Shown here: one piece after another, positions 45,094-53,640 of the stretch
How the letters are laid out: each line of letters opens with the position of its first letter
Position numbering within the stretch: the first letter of the stretch is position 1
Origin: GAS188 sp963713805
Lineage (GTDB): Bacteria; Pseudomonadota; Alphaproteobacteria; Rhizobiales; Beijerinckiaceae
DNA length: 64,000 nt
Assembly (NCBI GenBank): GCA_963713805.1
Contig: CAVQNF010000003.1
Span: forward strand, 62,001 to 126,000
Direction: 5' to 3'
The notes under the pieces: generated by a model
The model's database searches: none
What the model saw: the letters and a program-made list of their open reading frames with translations, nothing else
What the model was told of the DNA's origin: nothing
Made by a program: the position numbers and the translations under genes

Positions 45094-46068
45094 CTAGAAG
45101 TCGAAGTGGATCATCTTGCGCATCACCAGCACGCCGATGCCCATCCACAGCCCGGCCATGACCAGGGTCACCTTGCCATGGAAGGCCTTCCACAAAAGTG
45201 AGATGTAGTCGGGGCTGCTGAGATAGACGAGAATGGCGACGGCGAAGGGCAAACAGGCGATGATGCCGGCTGACGCTTTCGCCTCCATGCTCATCGCCTG
45301 GATCTTGCCGTCCATCTTGCGGCGCTCGCGAATGACGCGCGAGAAATTCGAGAGCGTCTCGGCGAGGTTGCCGCCGGATTTCTGCTGGATGGCGATCACG
45401 ATGCCGAAGAAATTGGCCTCCGTGACCGGCACCCGTTGATAGAGGCGCTCGCACGATTCCGCGACGCTCAGGCCCAGGGATTGGGCTTCGATGATGTGGC
45501 GGAATTCCGATCGAACCGGCTCGCCGGCCTCGCTCGCGATGATTCGGATGCAGTCGCCGAGCGGAAGGCCGGATCTGACGCCGCGAACGACGACGTCCAT
45601 GGCGTTCGGAAACTCGTTCATGAACTTCTTGACGCGTCTCTTGGTGAGGTAGCTGAGCGTCCAGCGCGGCATGCCGAAAGCTCCCACCAGCAAGCCGCCG
45701 AGCGCCACGAAGAAATTGCCGGTCGCCAGGAAGGCCGTGAGCCCGAAAGCGAGCGCCAAGAGCGCGCTCGAGAGGTAATAGCGCCGCTTCGTCCAATTCA
45801 GCCCGGCCTGCGCGATTCGCGTTTGCAGGTCGACCTTGTTCTTCGCCGCTTGCCGCTGATCGAGATCCTTGAGGCTTTGCGCCACCTGCTCGCGGCGGCT
45901 CGCCACGCTGCGTTGCGCCACGGCAATTTCCCGCGGCGCGCGATTGACGAATTGGTCCTGACGCCTCTCGGCTCGCACCTCGCCGGACAGATAAGGCATG
46001 GCGGCGAAGGCGAGGCCGCCGAGGCAGACCGCGGCCAGGACACCTATGAGCAAAGGGGAAAGCGCCAT
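45094..46068 (-). CDS. tadB: Tad pilus inner-membrane platform protein TadB
   Basis: Partner of TadC in the inner-membrane platform. The 324-residue product has a T2SSF domain with FPNAMDVVVRGVRSGLPLG and SGGNLAETLSNFSRVIRERR, and hydrophobic segments near the N-terminus (LLIGVLAAVCLGGLAFA), around 95-125, and at the C-terminus. It follows cpaF by 44 nt. The pair tadB-tadC after the ATPase gene is the standard order. Confidence 0.9.
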   Translation of the reverse strand: MALSPLLIGVLAAVCLGGLAFAAMPYLSGEVRAERRQDQFVNRAPREIAVAQRSVASRREQVAQSLKDLDQRQAAKNKVDLQTRIAQAGLNWTKRRYYLSSALLALAFGLTAFLATGNFFVALGGLLVGAFGMPRWTLSYLTKRRVKKFMNEFPNAMDVVVRGVRSGLPLGDCIRIIASEAGEPVRSEFRHIIEAQSLGLSVAESCERLYQRVPVTEANFFGIVIAIQQKSGGNLAETLSNFSRVIRERRKMDGKIQAMSMEAKASAGIIACLPFAVAILVYLSSPDYISLLWKAFHGKVTLVMAGLWMGIGVLVMRKMIHFDF

Positions 46069-46112
46069 GTCGCGATCCTCGCAGCGCCAGCTCTACGAAA
46101 GCTTAAGCCGTC

Positions 46113-47597
46113 TCAAGCGGTTTGAGCCTTATGGTCGAGAGCGTCGAGCGCCGCGGCGAGCCGTGTCGATTCACCATAGTAGGTGGCGCGCTCCCAGAAG
46201 CGGGGCCGGCCGATCCCGGTCGACACATGGCGTCCCGTCATCTTGCCGTTCGCATCCTCCGCTCCCATGTCGAAAACCACGATGTCCTGGGTGATGATGA
46301 TGTCGCCCTCCATGCCCATCACCTCCGTGATATGCGTGATGCGCCGCGAGCCGTCGCGCAGACGCGCCGCCTGGACGATCACATCGACGGACGAGACCAT
46401 CATCTCGCGAATGTTTCTCGGCGGCAGTGCGAAACCGCCCATGGTGATCATCGATTCGACGCGCGACAGCGCCTCGCGCGGCGAGTTCGCGTGCAGCGTT
46501 CCCATCGAGCCGTCGTGGCCCGTGTTCATCGCCTGCAGCAGATCGAAGGCCTCGGGGCCGCGCACCTCGCCGACGATGATGCGCTCCGGGCGCATACGCA
46601 GGCAGTTCCTCACCAGATCGCGCATGGTGACCTGGCCCTGGCCTTCGAGATTCGGCGGGCGCGTCTCGAGACGCACCACATGGGGCTGTTGCAATTGCAA
46701 CTCGGCCGCGTCCTCGCAGGTGACGATGCGCTCGTCGTCATCGATATAGCGTGTCAGGCAATTCAGGAGCGTGGTCTTTCCGGAGCCGGTGCCGCCGGAG
46801 ATCAGCACGTTGCAGCGCACCCGCCCGATGATCTTGAGGATTTCGGAGCCGGCCTGCGAGATCGAGCCGAACTTCGTCAACTGATCGAGGGTGAGCTTTT
46901 CCTTCTTGAATTTGCGGATGGTGAGCGCCGGCCCATCGATCGCCAAAGGGGGCACGATGACGTTGACGCGCGAGCCGTCGGGAAGGCGCGCGTCGCAAAT
47001 CGGAGAGGATTCGTCCACGCGCCGCCCGACCTGGCTGACGATGCGCTGGCACACGTTCATCAGTTGGGAGTTGTCGCGAAACCGGACCGCGGTGAGCTGG
47101 ATCTTGCCGCCGACCTCGATGTAGGTCTTCTGGGCCCCGTTCACCATCACATCCGCGATGTCGTCGCGCGCCAGCAAGGGTTCGAGCGGACCGTAGCCGA
47201 GCACGTCGTTGCAGATGTCGTCGAGCATGTCCTCCTGTTCGGCGATCGACATCATCACGTTCTTGAGGCGGATGATCTCGCTGACGATGTCGCGGATTTC
47301 CTCGCGCGCACTATCGGTGTCGAGCTTGGCGAGCTGGCTCACGTCGATCGCCTCGATCAGCGCGCCGAACACCATGCTCTTCGTTTGATAATAGTCGTCC
47401 GAGCGCGGCTGCTCGCCCACGGGCGGCTTCGCTTGCGGCGAAGGCGAGGGTGTGGTCGGCTCGTTGCGCTGAACCGGGGCCGGCGACGGAGCGGGAACGA
47501 GGCGCAGAGCGCTCGCCGGCTCGGCCGGCGCCGGCGCGGGTGAGACCGGTCCCACCCTTTGCGTCGAGGTGAAGCCCGTCGGGCGCTTTCCAAACAT
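46113..47597 (-). CDS. cpaF: Tad pilus assembly ATPase CpaF/TadA
   Basis: CpaF is the hexameric ATPase powering Tad pilus extension and probably retraction. The 494-residue protein has a Pro/Ala-rich N-terminus, the N-terminal domain around LARDDIADVMVNGAQKTYIE, Walker A SGGTGSGKTTLL near 266, the Asp box, and the His box region (IIVGEVRGPEAFDLLQAMNTGHDGS). It is the fourth gene downstream of cpaC and starts 32 nt before cpaE ends at its 3' side. Confidence 0.94.
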   Translation of the reverse strand: MFGKRPTGFTSTQRVGPVSPAPAPAEPASALRLVPAPSPAPVQRNEPTTPSPSPQAKPPVGEQPRSDDYYQTKSMVFGALIEAIDVSQLAKLDTDSAREEIRDIVSEIIRLKNVMMSIAEQEDMLDDICNDVLGYGPLEPLLARDDIADVMVNGAQKTYIEVGGKIQLTAVRFRDNSQLMNVCQRIVSQVGRRVDESSPICDARLPDGSRVNVIVPPLAIDGPALTIRKFKKEKLTLDQLTKFGSISQAGSEILKIIGRVRCNVLISGGTGSGKTTLLNCLTRYIDDDERIVTCEDAAELQLQQPHVVRLETRPPNLEGQGQVTMRDLVRNCLRMRPERIIVGEVRGPEAFDLLQAMNTGHDGSMGTLHANSPREALSRVESMITMGGFALPPRNIREMMVSSVDVIVQAARLRDGSRRITHITEVMGMEGDIIITQDIVVFDMGAEDANGKMTGRHVSTGIGRPRFWERATYYGESTRLAAALDALDHKAQTA

Positions 47598-47629
47598 GCA
47601 AGCCTAACCTGAGACGAATTCTCGCGAGA

Positions 47630-48907
47630 TCACGGTTTTCGGGACGCCATGCGCTTCAAGAACGGCAAGTTGAGCGGCAGGTTGAATTTCGACTTGCGCA
47701 TCTCGGTGCGGCCGGTGACGGCGCGAGCCAGAGAGAGGCAGATCTCGGCATGCTTGCCGCCCGCCTGGATCTCCGAGATCATCTGACCGTTGTTCGCCGC
47801 CGATCCGAAAAGTTGCGCATCGTAGGGGATGATCGTCGCTTCCGTGCCGACCGCCTTGACGAAATCGGCCACCCCGATCTCGGGACGCTTGGGCACGCCC
47901 GTCTTGTTGAGGACGAGGCGGGGGTGGGCATCGTTCGGCCGCGATGCCTTGAGCAGCTCGTGCACGCTCTTCACGTTGCGCAGATTGGCGAGGTCGGGCT
48001 CGGCAACGAGGAGGATCTGATCGGCGCCGAGCAGCAGATGCTTCACCGAGGCATTCCAATGATGCGGCAGATCGAGGATGATGCACGGCACGCTCGCACG
48101 CAGAATGTCGATCAACGGATCGAACGCCTTTTCGTCGAACTCGAAGTGGCGATCGAGGGTGGCGGGTGCGGCGAGCAGGCTCAGATTGTCCGCGAGCGTG
48201 GACAGGAGCCGCTCCATCAACGTCGCATCGAGCCGGTCGGGCGTCGATATCGCTTCGACGACGCCCTGCGGCGGATCCTGGTTGAAGTTGAGCCCCGCGG
48301 TTCCGTAGGGAAGATCGAGATCGACGATGACGGTCGCGAGCTCGAGGTGGCGCGAGATGGTCCAGCCGAGGTTGTGGGCGACCGTCGACGCGCCGCAGCC
48401 GCCCTTCGCGCCATAGACCGCGATCACCCTCCCGAGCGGATCGGCATTGGCGCCGTGGAATAATTCCGAGATCGACTGAATGAAGGCGAGATGCTCGACC
48501 GGCGCGATGAGGTATTCGCTCACGCCGCGCCGCATGAGCTCGCGATAGAGCAGCACGTCGTTCACATGGCCGATGACGACGACCTTCGTGTCCGGATCGC
48601 AGACGCTCGCCAGCCGATCGAGACTGTCCAGCAGGTTTTCGCGATTGCCCACCGATTCGATGGCGATGACATTCGGGGTGGACGCCTCCGCATAGGCCTC
48701 GACGGCCGCCGATGCGCCACCCATCTGCACCTTCACATGCACCTTGCTCATGCGCCGATCGCCCACCGCGGCCTGGATCGAGCTGGCGAGCTCGGGTGTC
48801 TCGCAGAAGGCTTGCAGCGAGATTCGCGGCAGCGGCAGGATATGGGGCGTGGGCGCGGCCTGCCCGTTCACCTGCGGCATTTTCTGCGTTCCGAATAGAT
48901 CGCTCAT
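47630..48907 (-). CDS. cpaE: Tad pilus localisation ATPase CpaE/TadZ
   Basis: CpaE/TadZ is a MinD-like ATPase that marks the pole for pilus assembly. The 425-residue protein has an N-terminal receiver-like domain (about 50-150), a deviant Walker A AVYGAKGGCGASTVAHNLG, switch regions (VIVDLDLPYG and PCIILDLPHH), and a C-terminal MinD-type half. I begin at MSDLFGTQ, whose ATG overlaps the cpaD stop (ATGA). It is coupled to cpaD and lies between cpaD and cpaF. Confidence 0.9.
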   Translation of the reverse strand: MSDLFGTQKMPQVNGQAAPTPHILPLPRISLQAFCETPELASSIQAAVGDRRMSKVHVKVQMGGASAAVEAYAEASTPNVIAIESVGNRENLLDSLDRLASVCDPDTKVVVIGHVNDVLLYRELMRRGVSEYLIAPVEHLAFIQSISELFHGANADPLGRVIAVYGAKGGCGASTVAHNLGWTISRHLELATVIVDLDLPYGTAGLNFNQDPPQGVVEAISTPDRLDATLMERLLSTLADNLSLLAAPATLDRHFEFDEKAFDPLIDILRASVPCIILDLPHHWNASVKHLLLGADQILLVAEPDLANLRNVKSVHELLKASRPNDAHPRLVLNKTGVPKRPEIGVADFVKAVGTEATIIPYDAQLFGSAANNGQMISEIQAGGKHAEICLSLARAVTGRTEMRKSKFNLPLNLPFLKRMASRKP

Positions 48908-49681
48908 CAGGCCCCGCCCCCGCCGATATTGCCGATGGTGGCTTTGTTCTTCGAGTTGTCGTACGTGGTCGCGGGATCCTGTCCCTGGCGCAATTTCGTG
49001 ATTTCGTTCGAACGCTTGACGACGTCGATGCGATCCTCGACGTGCGGCCGCACGAGATCGATGGGATCGGCGATTTGCGCCGCGATGTTCTGCTGATAGG
49101 CGCAGCCGAAGTTCCAATATTGCTCGTTCTCGATGGCCTCTCTCGTCGTCGAGCCCGACAGATTCCTTCGGCCAACGGCCGCAGGAATGAGGAACGCTCG
49201 CGGCAAGCTCCGCGAAGCTCAAGCGGATCGGCGCCGCGAGCGATGGATCCTCGACCATGTAGGTCTGAACCGAGAGCGGCACATAGCCCCGTGAGCCCCC
49301 GAGCGCCGCCCGGATCGTCTCGATGCCGCGCGCATCGGCGGCCGGGTTGGTGCTGCCCACGGGCACGAAGGCCGTCATGATGCCTTCGCCGTGCTGGCGG
49401 AACTCCTGCGCGAAGGCATGGAGATCCTGGCGCTGGCGCGGGTCGAGAGGCCCGGAATTCGCGCCGACGAAAATATCGAGCGTGCGGTTCTTGTCGGTGA
49501 TGACGATCGGGTGCCGGTCGCGGTAGTCGGAAGGGTCGCGCCCGAAATTCGTCACCACGCGATCCGCGCCACAACCGCTGAGCGCCACCGAAAGGACGGC
49601 CCCGGCCAGAAAGCCGCCTGCCGGAAGCTTTCGACCGCCTGGTGTCGCGTTGTTCCGCGTAAGATCAAGGTGGGTGAGCAT
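48907..49681 (-). pseudogene. cpaD: Pilus assembly lipoprotein CpaD, interrupted by a one-base frameshift
   Basis: CpaD is an outer-membrane lipoprotein associated with the secretin. The N-terminal frame starts at MLTHLDLTRNNAT, has a lipobox in VALSGC, then FVGANSGPLDPRQRQDL, and runs to PHSCGRWPKESVGLDD. The family's C-terminal part (REAIENEQYWNFGCAYQQN, ADPIDLVRPHVEDRIDVVKR) lies in a second frame and ends at 48907. One extra base near 49144 joins them. Together they give about 257 residues, normal for CpaD. The break may be an assembly error, since all other tad genes are intact. Confidence 0.8.
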
Positions 49682-49692
49682 ATGGCGAAGCC

Positions 49693-51186
49693 TCAATCGT
49701 GGATGAAACCGACCGAGCCGCGATAGTTCGGAGGCGGCGAATTTGCTCCGGCGACACCGTAGATCTTGTTCAGCTTGCCGAGCAAAAGCGTCTGCGGATC
49801 GGTCGGATCGACGAAGTTGTCGTCGGGTCGCGCGATGTCGCTCGGGGCCACCGGCTTCACGATGTAGGGCGTGACGATGATCACGAGGTCGGTCTCGTTG
49901 CGCTGATAATCTTGCGAGCGGAACAAGGCGCCGAGAATCGGCAGCTTCATCAAGCCCGGCAAGCCATTGAGGTGCTTCACGACCTCTTGTTGGATGAGAC
50001 CCGCGAGAGCGACGGCTCCGCCGGAGGGCAGCTCGACCGTCGATTCGGCTTGCCGCGTCTTGGTGCCGGGAACCGTGATGTTCACGAAAGTGAAGGTGTT
50101 CTCGAAATCGATATCGGTGACCTCGGTGGTGAGCCGCAGGCTGATGCGGCCGGGCGACAGGACGACCGGGGTGAAGCCCAGAGTCACGCCGTAGGGCTTG
50201 AAATCGACGCCGACCGTGCATGGCGGCGTGCCGCCGGCGCCCGTGCAGGTCTCGTTGGTCGGCACCGGGAAAGTGCCGCCAGCCGTGAACTTCGAGGCCT
50301 CGCCGGAAATGGCGGTGAGCGTCGGCTCGGCAAGGATATGGGCCACGCCGTCCTTCTCGAGCGCCTTGATGCTCGCTTCGGTCTTGGCCTTTCCGGCCGA
50401 GCCGATGATGTCGATGTTGGTGTTCGAGACCGGCTGGCTCGTCGAGTTGGTGGCCGGAAAATTGAGAAGGAAATCAGTCGGCGATTTGAAGACACGCCAA
50501 TTCGTGCCGGTGATGTCCATGCCGAGCTGCTTGATGATTTCGCGACTGATCTCGGCGATGGTCACCTTGACCATCACTTGATCCTTCGCTCGCACCGTAA
50601 GCGAGTTGATCACGTCGCCGGTGGTGTCCTTGGCGCCGCCGTCGAGATGGCCGATGAAGCCTTTCGCGATGTCGGCCGCCTGCTGTGCGTCGAGCGCCGA
50701 AGCCACCTCGCCGGTGAGGATCACCGTGTTGTCGACCGCGGTGACCGTGATGGCCGAGCCCGGCATCGCGATCTTCAGGGTGCGACGCAGCTTGTTCATG
50801 TCGCGCCCGACGAGAATTTCGAGATTGGCGATCTGGGCGCCCTGGGCGTCCATGATGAAGACGCTGGTCGCTCCATCGCTCATCGCGATCAGGAACACCT
50901 TGCGGGTCGAGCGCACCACGGCGTTGGCGACCTTCGGATTGGCGACGAACACTTCCTTGGCATCGCGCGGAAGCTCGACGACGATCGATTTGCCGATCCC
51001 CAGGTTGAGCTTCTGCGGCACCGCGGGATTGACGCCCGCCACCCTTATGGTCGAGGGCGTATCGTCACCGAAGCTCACCGGGGCGGCTCGTGCCGAGCCG
51101 CAGGCCAAAACGACCGAGGCGAGGGCCAAGGCCGGCAAGCCGAGCCTTACGACCCGGATCGCGATGCGCGTCAACGAAGCGAGCAT
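49693..51186 (-). CDS. cpaC: Tad pilus outer-membrane secretin CpaC/RcpA
   Basis: CpaC forms the outer-membrane channel for the pilus. The 497-residue product has a signal peptide (ALASVVLACGSARA), an N-terminal pilus-secretin domain (about 45-125, GKSIVVELPRDAKEVFVANPK), a BON-like domain (ITVTAVDNTVILTGEV) and the C-terminal secretin domain (AHILAEPTLTAISGEASKF and VTPYIVKPV). It lies 21 nt after cpaB and 11 nt before cpaD. Confidence 0.93.
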   Translation of the reverse strand: MLASLTRIAIRVVRLGLPALALASVVLACGSARAAPVSFGDDTPSTIRVAGVNPAVPQKLNLGIGKSIVVELPRDAKEVFVANPKVANAVVRSTRKVFLIAMSDGATSVFIMDAQGAQIANLEILVGRDMNKLRRTLKIAMPGSAITVTAVDNTVILTGEVASALDAQQAADIAKGFIGHLDGGAKDTTGDVINSLTVRAKDQVMVKVTIAEISREIIKQLGMDITGTNWRVFKSPTDFLLNFPATNSTSQPVSNTNIDIIGSAGKAKTEASIKALEKDGVAHILAEPTLTAISGEASKFTAGGTFPVPTNETCTGAGGTPPCTVGVDFKPYGVTLGFTPVVLSPGRISLRLTTEVTDIDFENTFTFVNITVPGTKTRQAESTVELPSGGAVALAGLIQQEVVKHLNGLPGLMKLPILGALFRSQDYQRNETDLVIIVTPYIVKPVAPSDIARPDDNFVDPTDPQTLLLGKLNKIYGVAGANSPPPNYRGSVGFIHD

Positions 51187-51207
51187 GGTTGCTGTTTCCG
51201 GCCTCGT

Positions 51208-52005
51208 TCAGTTCTTGCCGCCGACGTAAGTCTGCACGCCGTAGCGGATGACGGAGAGTTCGGTGTCCTTCTCCATGGCGACGACCTGCGCGGTGTTGCC
51301 ATCCGCGACGCTGCGCAAGGCGAGAGTGAGCGCGCCGGAGCGCTGGGCGAGCGCGATCGTGTTCACCTCGTCGGGATCGAGCTCGAGAGTCGCCGTCTCG
51401 CCGACCGCGACGCGCTCGCCATTCTTCTCCTCGATGTTCGGCCCGATGGCCAGGACGCGAATGTTCTGGAGCAGCGTTTCGCTCGAGTAGATGTCGGTGC
51501 CTTGCGCTTTCGTGGCGCGCCAGTCCTTGTAGACATGGATCACGTCGACATGGTCGTTCGGCAGGATGAGCGTGCCGGCACTGTTCGACCCCCGTTGGTC
51601 GATGCCGATGGCGAGCGCGCGCTTGCCCTCCGGCAGGATGGCGGCGAGATAGCCGGCGTCCGACTTGATCAGCTTATCCTTGCTCACGGGTTCGTTGGCG
51701 ACGAAGGTCTCGCGAACGATCGCGCCGGCGTTCTGGGCGATGGCGTCGGGAGCATCCTTCCTGAGAATCATTCCCGGCGAGATCCCCTCCGCGGGCCAGG
51801 TCAGCCATTTGAGATTTGAGGCGCCGAGCTTCGTGCCGAGCGGCACGTCCGTCGCGGCCACGAGCACTTCGCTCGCCGCGATCTTCTCGGGCTCGATCGC
51901 GACCTGGGGCGAGGGCGCCGGTTCGCGCCTGCCGCTTGACAGATAGGCTGCGGCCAATCCGGCCACGACCGCAACGCCGATGATGGCGATACGAGCTGGT
52001 TTCAT
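51208..52005 (-). CDS. cpaB: Pilus assembly protein CpaB/RcpC
   Basis: CpaB is a periplasmic component with a SAF domain, involved in secretin assembly or peptidoglycan contact. The 265-residue protein has an N-terminal membrane anchor (IAIIGVAVVAGLAAAYLSSG), the SAF region with EVLVAATDVPLGTKLGASNL, and a C-terminal RcpC domain (SAGTLILPNDHVDVIHVYKD). It is the first gene of the cpaBCDEF-tadBC operon, with a CtrA-like box about 80 bp upstream. Confidence 0.9.
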   Translation of the reverse strand: MKPARIAIIGVAVVAGLAAAYLSSGRREPAPSPQVAIEPEKIAASEVLVAATDVPLGTKLGASNLKWLTWPAEGISPGMILRKDAPDAIAQNAGAIVRETFVANEPVSKDKLIKSDAGYLAAILPEGKRALAIGIDQRGSNSAGTLILPNDHVDVIHVYKDWRATKAQGTDIYSSETLLQNIRVLAIGPNIEEKNGERVAVGETATLELDPDEVNTIALAQRSGALTLALRSVADGNTAQVVAMEKDTELSVIRYGVQTYVGGKN

Positions 52006-52076
52006 GACAGAGACCCGAAAAGATGACGCGACTCGGATCGGTACGCCCCCGACACGATGATTTGATCAGCTAAAGG

Positions 52077-52091
52077 TCAAGGCATGGTTAA
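52077..52091. promoter_or_regulatory. CtrA-like box upstream of cpaB
   Basis: TCAA (52077-52080), seven bases, then TTAA (52088-52091) differs from the CtrA consensus by one base. It lies 72-86 bp before the cpaB start codon. Confidence 0.45.
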
Positions 52092-52232
52092 CCGGGAGTG
52101 GCGAAACGTCATTAACGAATCACAACCTCCGAGAAGCCGAGTATAGAGCCTCCTGAATTCAGAAGGTTTTTCATCGCGTTAACCAATCTAACCTTTATTC
52201 GCTCAAGAAATCCTCAGATTTGCGAAGGGAAA

Positions 52233-52259
52233 GAAAAAACCGCCCAGGAATCGCTGGGC
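52233..52259 (-). terminator. Rho-independent terminator after cpaA
   Basis: On the minus strand GCCCAG pairs with CTGGGC around a 6-nt loop (stem 52254-52259 with 52242-52247), followed by GGTTTTTTC. A strong stem plus a six-T run is a textbook terminator. It lies 67 bp after the cpaA stop and would separate cpaA from the cpaB operon. Confidence 0.75.
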
Positions 52260-52325
52260 CGTGACTTCGTTGCAGGCTCTTCGTTAATCAGACCCGGTGC
52301 GGGCACCGATCGGGCAGCGATGCGA

Positions 52326-52832
52326 TCAGCCCTGAAAGGCGCGTAGCATGATCTGCGCATGCGGCAGGATCGCAAGGGCGGCGATCGCCAGCGCGATTCC
52401 ATAGGGTATTCCGGTCTCGGGCGCGTGCAGCTTGAGCGCCCAGGGAAGCCGAGCCAGCATCGCGGGCAAGGGCCAGCGGCGGGCGATGAGAAGCGCCATC
52501 GTCAACAAGCCGCCCAAAATCGAGGCCAGCACGAAGTAATCGAGGAGATCGGCGAAACCGAGCCAGAGCGCGATGGCCGCCGCGAGCTTGGCGTCGCCAC
52601 CCCCCATCCAGCCGGCAGCGAACATGGCGAAAGTGACGGCGAGCACGAGCAGCCCCGCGCCCAGGTGCCAGGCGATCTCGGAGGCCGGCAGGCGGCAGAG
52701 CATCACGGCGCCGAAAAAGGCGAGCGCCACGGCCGCCGTGAGCTTGTTGGGGATCGTCATGGTGGTGAGGTCATAGGCCGCGGCGAAGGCCATCAGGGCC
52801 GGAAAAACGCCGAGAAACAAAAGGGCGGTCAT
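52326..52832 (-). CDS. cpaA: Prepilin peptidase CpaA
   Basis: CpaA processes the Flp prepilin; it is an A24-family aspartic protease. The 168-residue protein is hydrophobic with about five transmembrane segments, and shows the two catalytic aspartates: one in AAYDLTTMTIPN, the other in GWMGGGDAKLAAAI. It lies between the pilin gene and cpaB and has its own terminator. The pilin gene stands 323 bp upstream. Confidence 0.9.
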   Translation of the reverse strand: MTALLFLGVFPALMAFAAAYDLTTMTIPNKLTAAVALAFFGAVMLCRLPASEIAWHLGAGLLVLAVTFAMFAAGWMGGGDAKLAAAIALWLGFADLLDYFVLASILGGLLTMALLIARRWPLPAMLARLPWALKLHAPETGIPYGIALAIAALAILPHAQIMLRAFQG

Positions 52833-53155
52833 TTCGTCAGTTCCTGAGCGTGGCCAAGGGTGATGATTTGTCGAGGCAACCCCGCCATTCGCCTGTGGGG
52901 CGATCGCGAGCTTGCGAGGCGCGCCTTTTAAGGGGCGTTAATCTTGCGCGATCCACGAGGCCACAGGGCCGGCCGGGGCGCGATCGTGAGATGGGCTCCC
53001 CGTCGACGACGGCCGCAGCCTTGCCGCGTTTGCTGGAAACGGATCCGGCGAATTGTGCGTCGCGCGATCCGCCGGGCATCCGTCATCGGGTGAGCGAACC
53101 GCAACGCGAAAGGGCCGGTTCTCCCGGCCCCTCCATCGCCCGTATGCGCCTCACG
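52833..53155. terminator. cpaA-pilin intergenic region, with pilin terminator
   Basis: No gene is supported in 323 bp. Just after the pilin stop (minus strand) GGGCCGG (53112-53118) and CCGGCCC (53124-53130) form a 7 bp stem with a 5-nt loop, followed by a short T-run (TTTC). This is probably the pilin transcript's terminator. The remaining part (52833-53100) presumably holds the cpaA promoter. Confidence 0.6.
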
Positions 53156-53332
53156 TCAGTTGTTGGCGCCCGAAAGAGCCGTGCTGACTGTGTTGAAGGT
53201 CTTCGTGAGCTGCGTGCCCACCGCTGTGATCGCGGTGATGATGACGACAGAGATGAGCGCCGCGATCAAACCATATTCGATGGCCGTCGCGCCGGACTCG
53301 TCCCTGACGAAACGAGAAAGAATCGGCTTCAT
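53156..53332 (-). CDS. pilA: Flp/Fap-type pilin subunit
   Basis: The 58-residue prepilin of the Tad pilus. It reads MKPILSRFVRDESG, with the CpaA cleavage site after that glycine, then ATAIEYGLIAALISVVII, the Flp motif with the essential Glu-Tyr, and a short polar tail ending ALSGANN. GGAG precedes the ATG. It is much shorter than a typical gene. A CtrA-like box is about 95 bp upstream. Confidence 0.92.
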   Translation of the reverse strand: MKPILSRFVRDESGATAIEYGLIAALISVVIITAITAVGTQLTKTFNTVSTALSGANN

Positions 53333-53640
53333 TGGTGATCTCCGTTAAAAGGTTGTTCCGCGCTTCGGCATCGTATTTCGAGCTTGGCGTGGCTTCGACC
53401 TTAGGCATATCGCCTTGAAAAGCCGTTAACCTGACAGTAAAAAAGCGGGTTCACCTTCAGATTATCTCCGGTGGTTAACAACGACCTGACCGAAAGGCGC
53501 GCATTGCACCTCAAGCGCACGGTCAAACCTGGCTGATCCTTCGAATACGGGTGAGCCGAAGCCCCGGCCTCGTCGCGGGCGCGCAGAGCGCCGCCTTCGC
53601 GCCGTCGACGAGGGTTCGGCCATTTTGCGGCCGCGAAGCC
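53333..53640. promoter_or_regulatory. Pilin promoter region with CtrA-like sites
   Basis: No gene is supported in 308 bp. On the minus strand it contains TTAC-N7-TTAA (53426-53440), one mismatch from the CtrA consensus, and a further TTAAC at 53475-53479. This fits regulated pilin expression. The dapD stop codon lies at 53641. Confidence 0.5.
53426..53440 (-). promoter_or_regulatory. CtrA-like box upstream of the pilin gene
   Basis: Read on the minus strand, TTAC-N7-TTAA (53440 to 53426) has one mismatch from TTAA-N7-TTAA. It is about 94 bp before the pilin start codon. Confidence 0.5.

Larger units (their letters stand above)
52006..52325. promoter_or_regulatory. cpaA-cpaB intergenic region: terminator and cpa promoter region
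   Basis: No gene is supported in 320 bp. The cpaA-proximal end carries an intrinsic terminator (52233-52259); the rest holds TTAAC-rich sequence and a CtrA-like site (52077-52091), plus TTAACC at 52179-52184 and a GANTC methylation site near 52114. This makes it a promoter region for cpaB. Confidence 0.55.
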
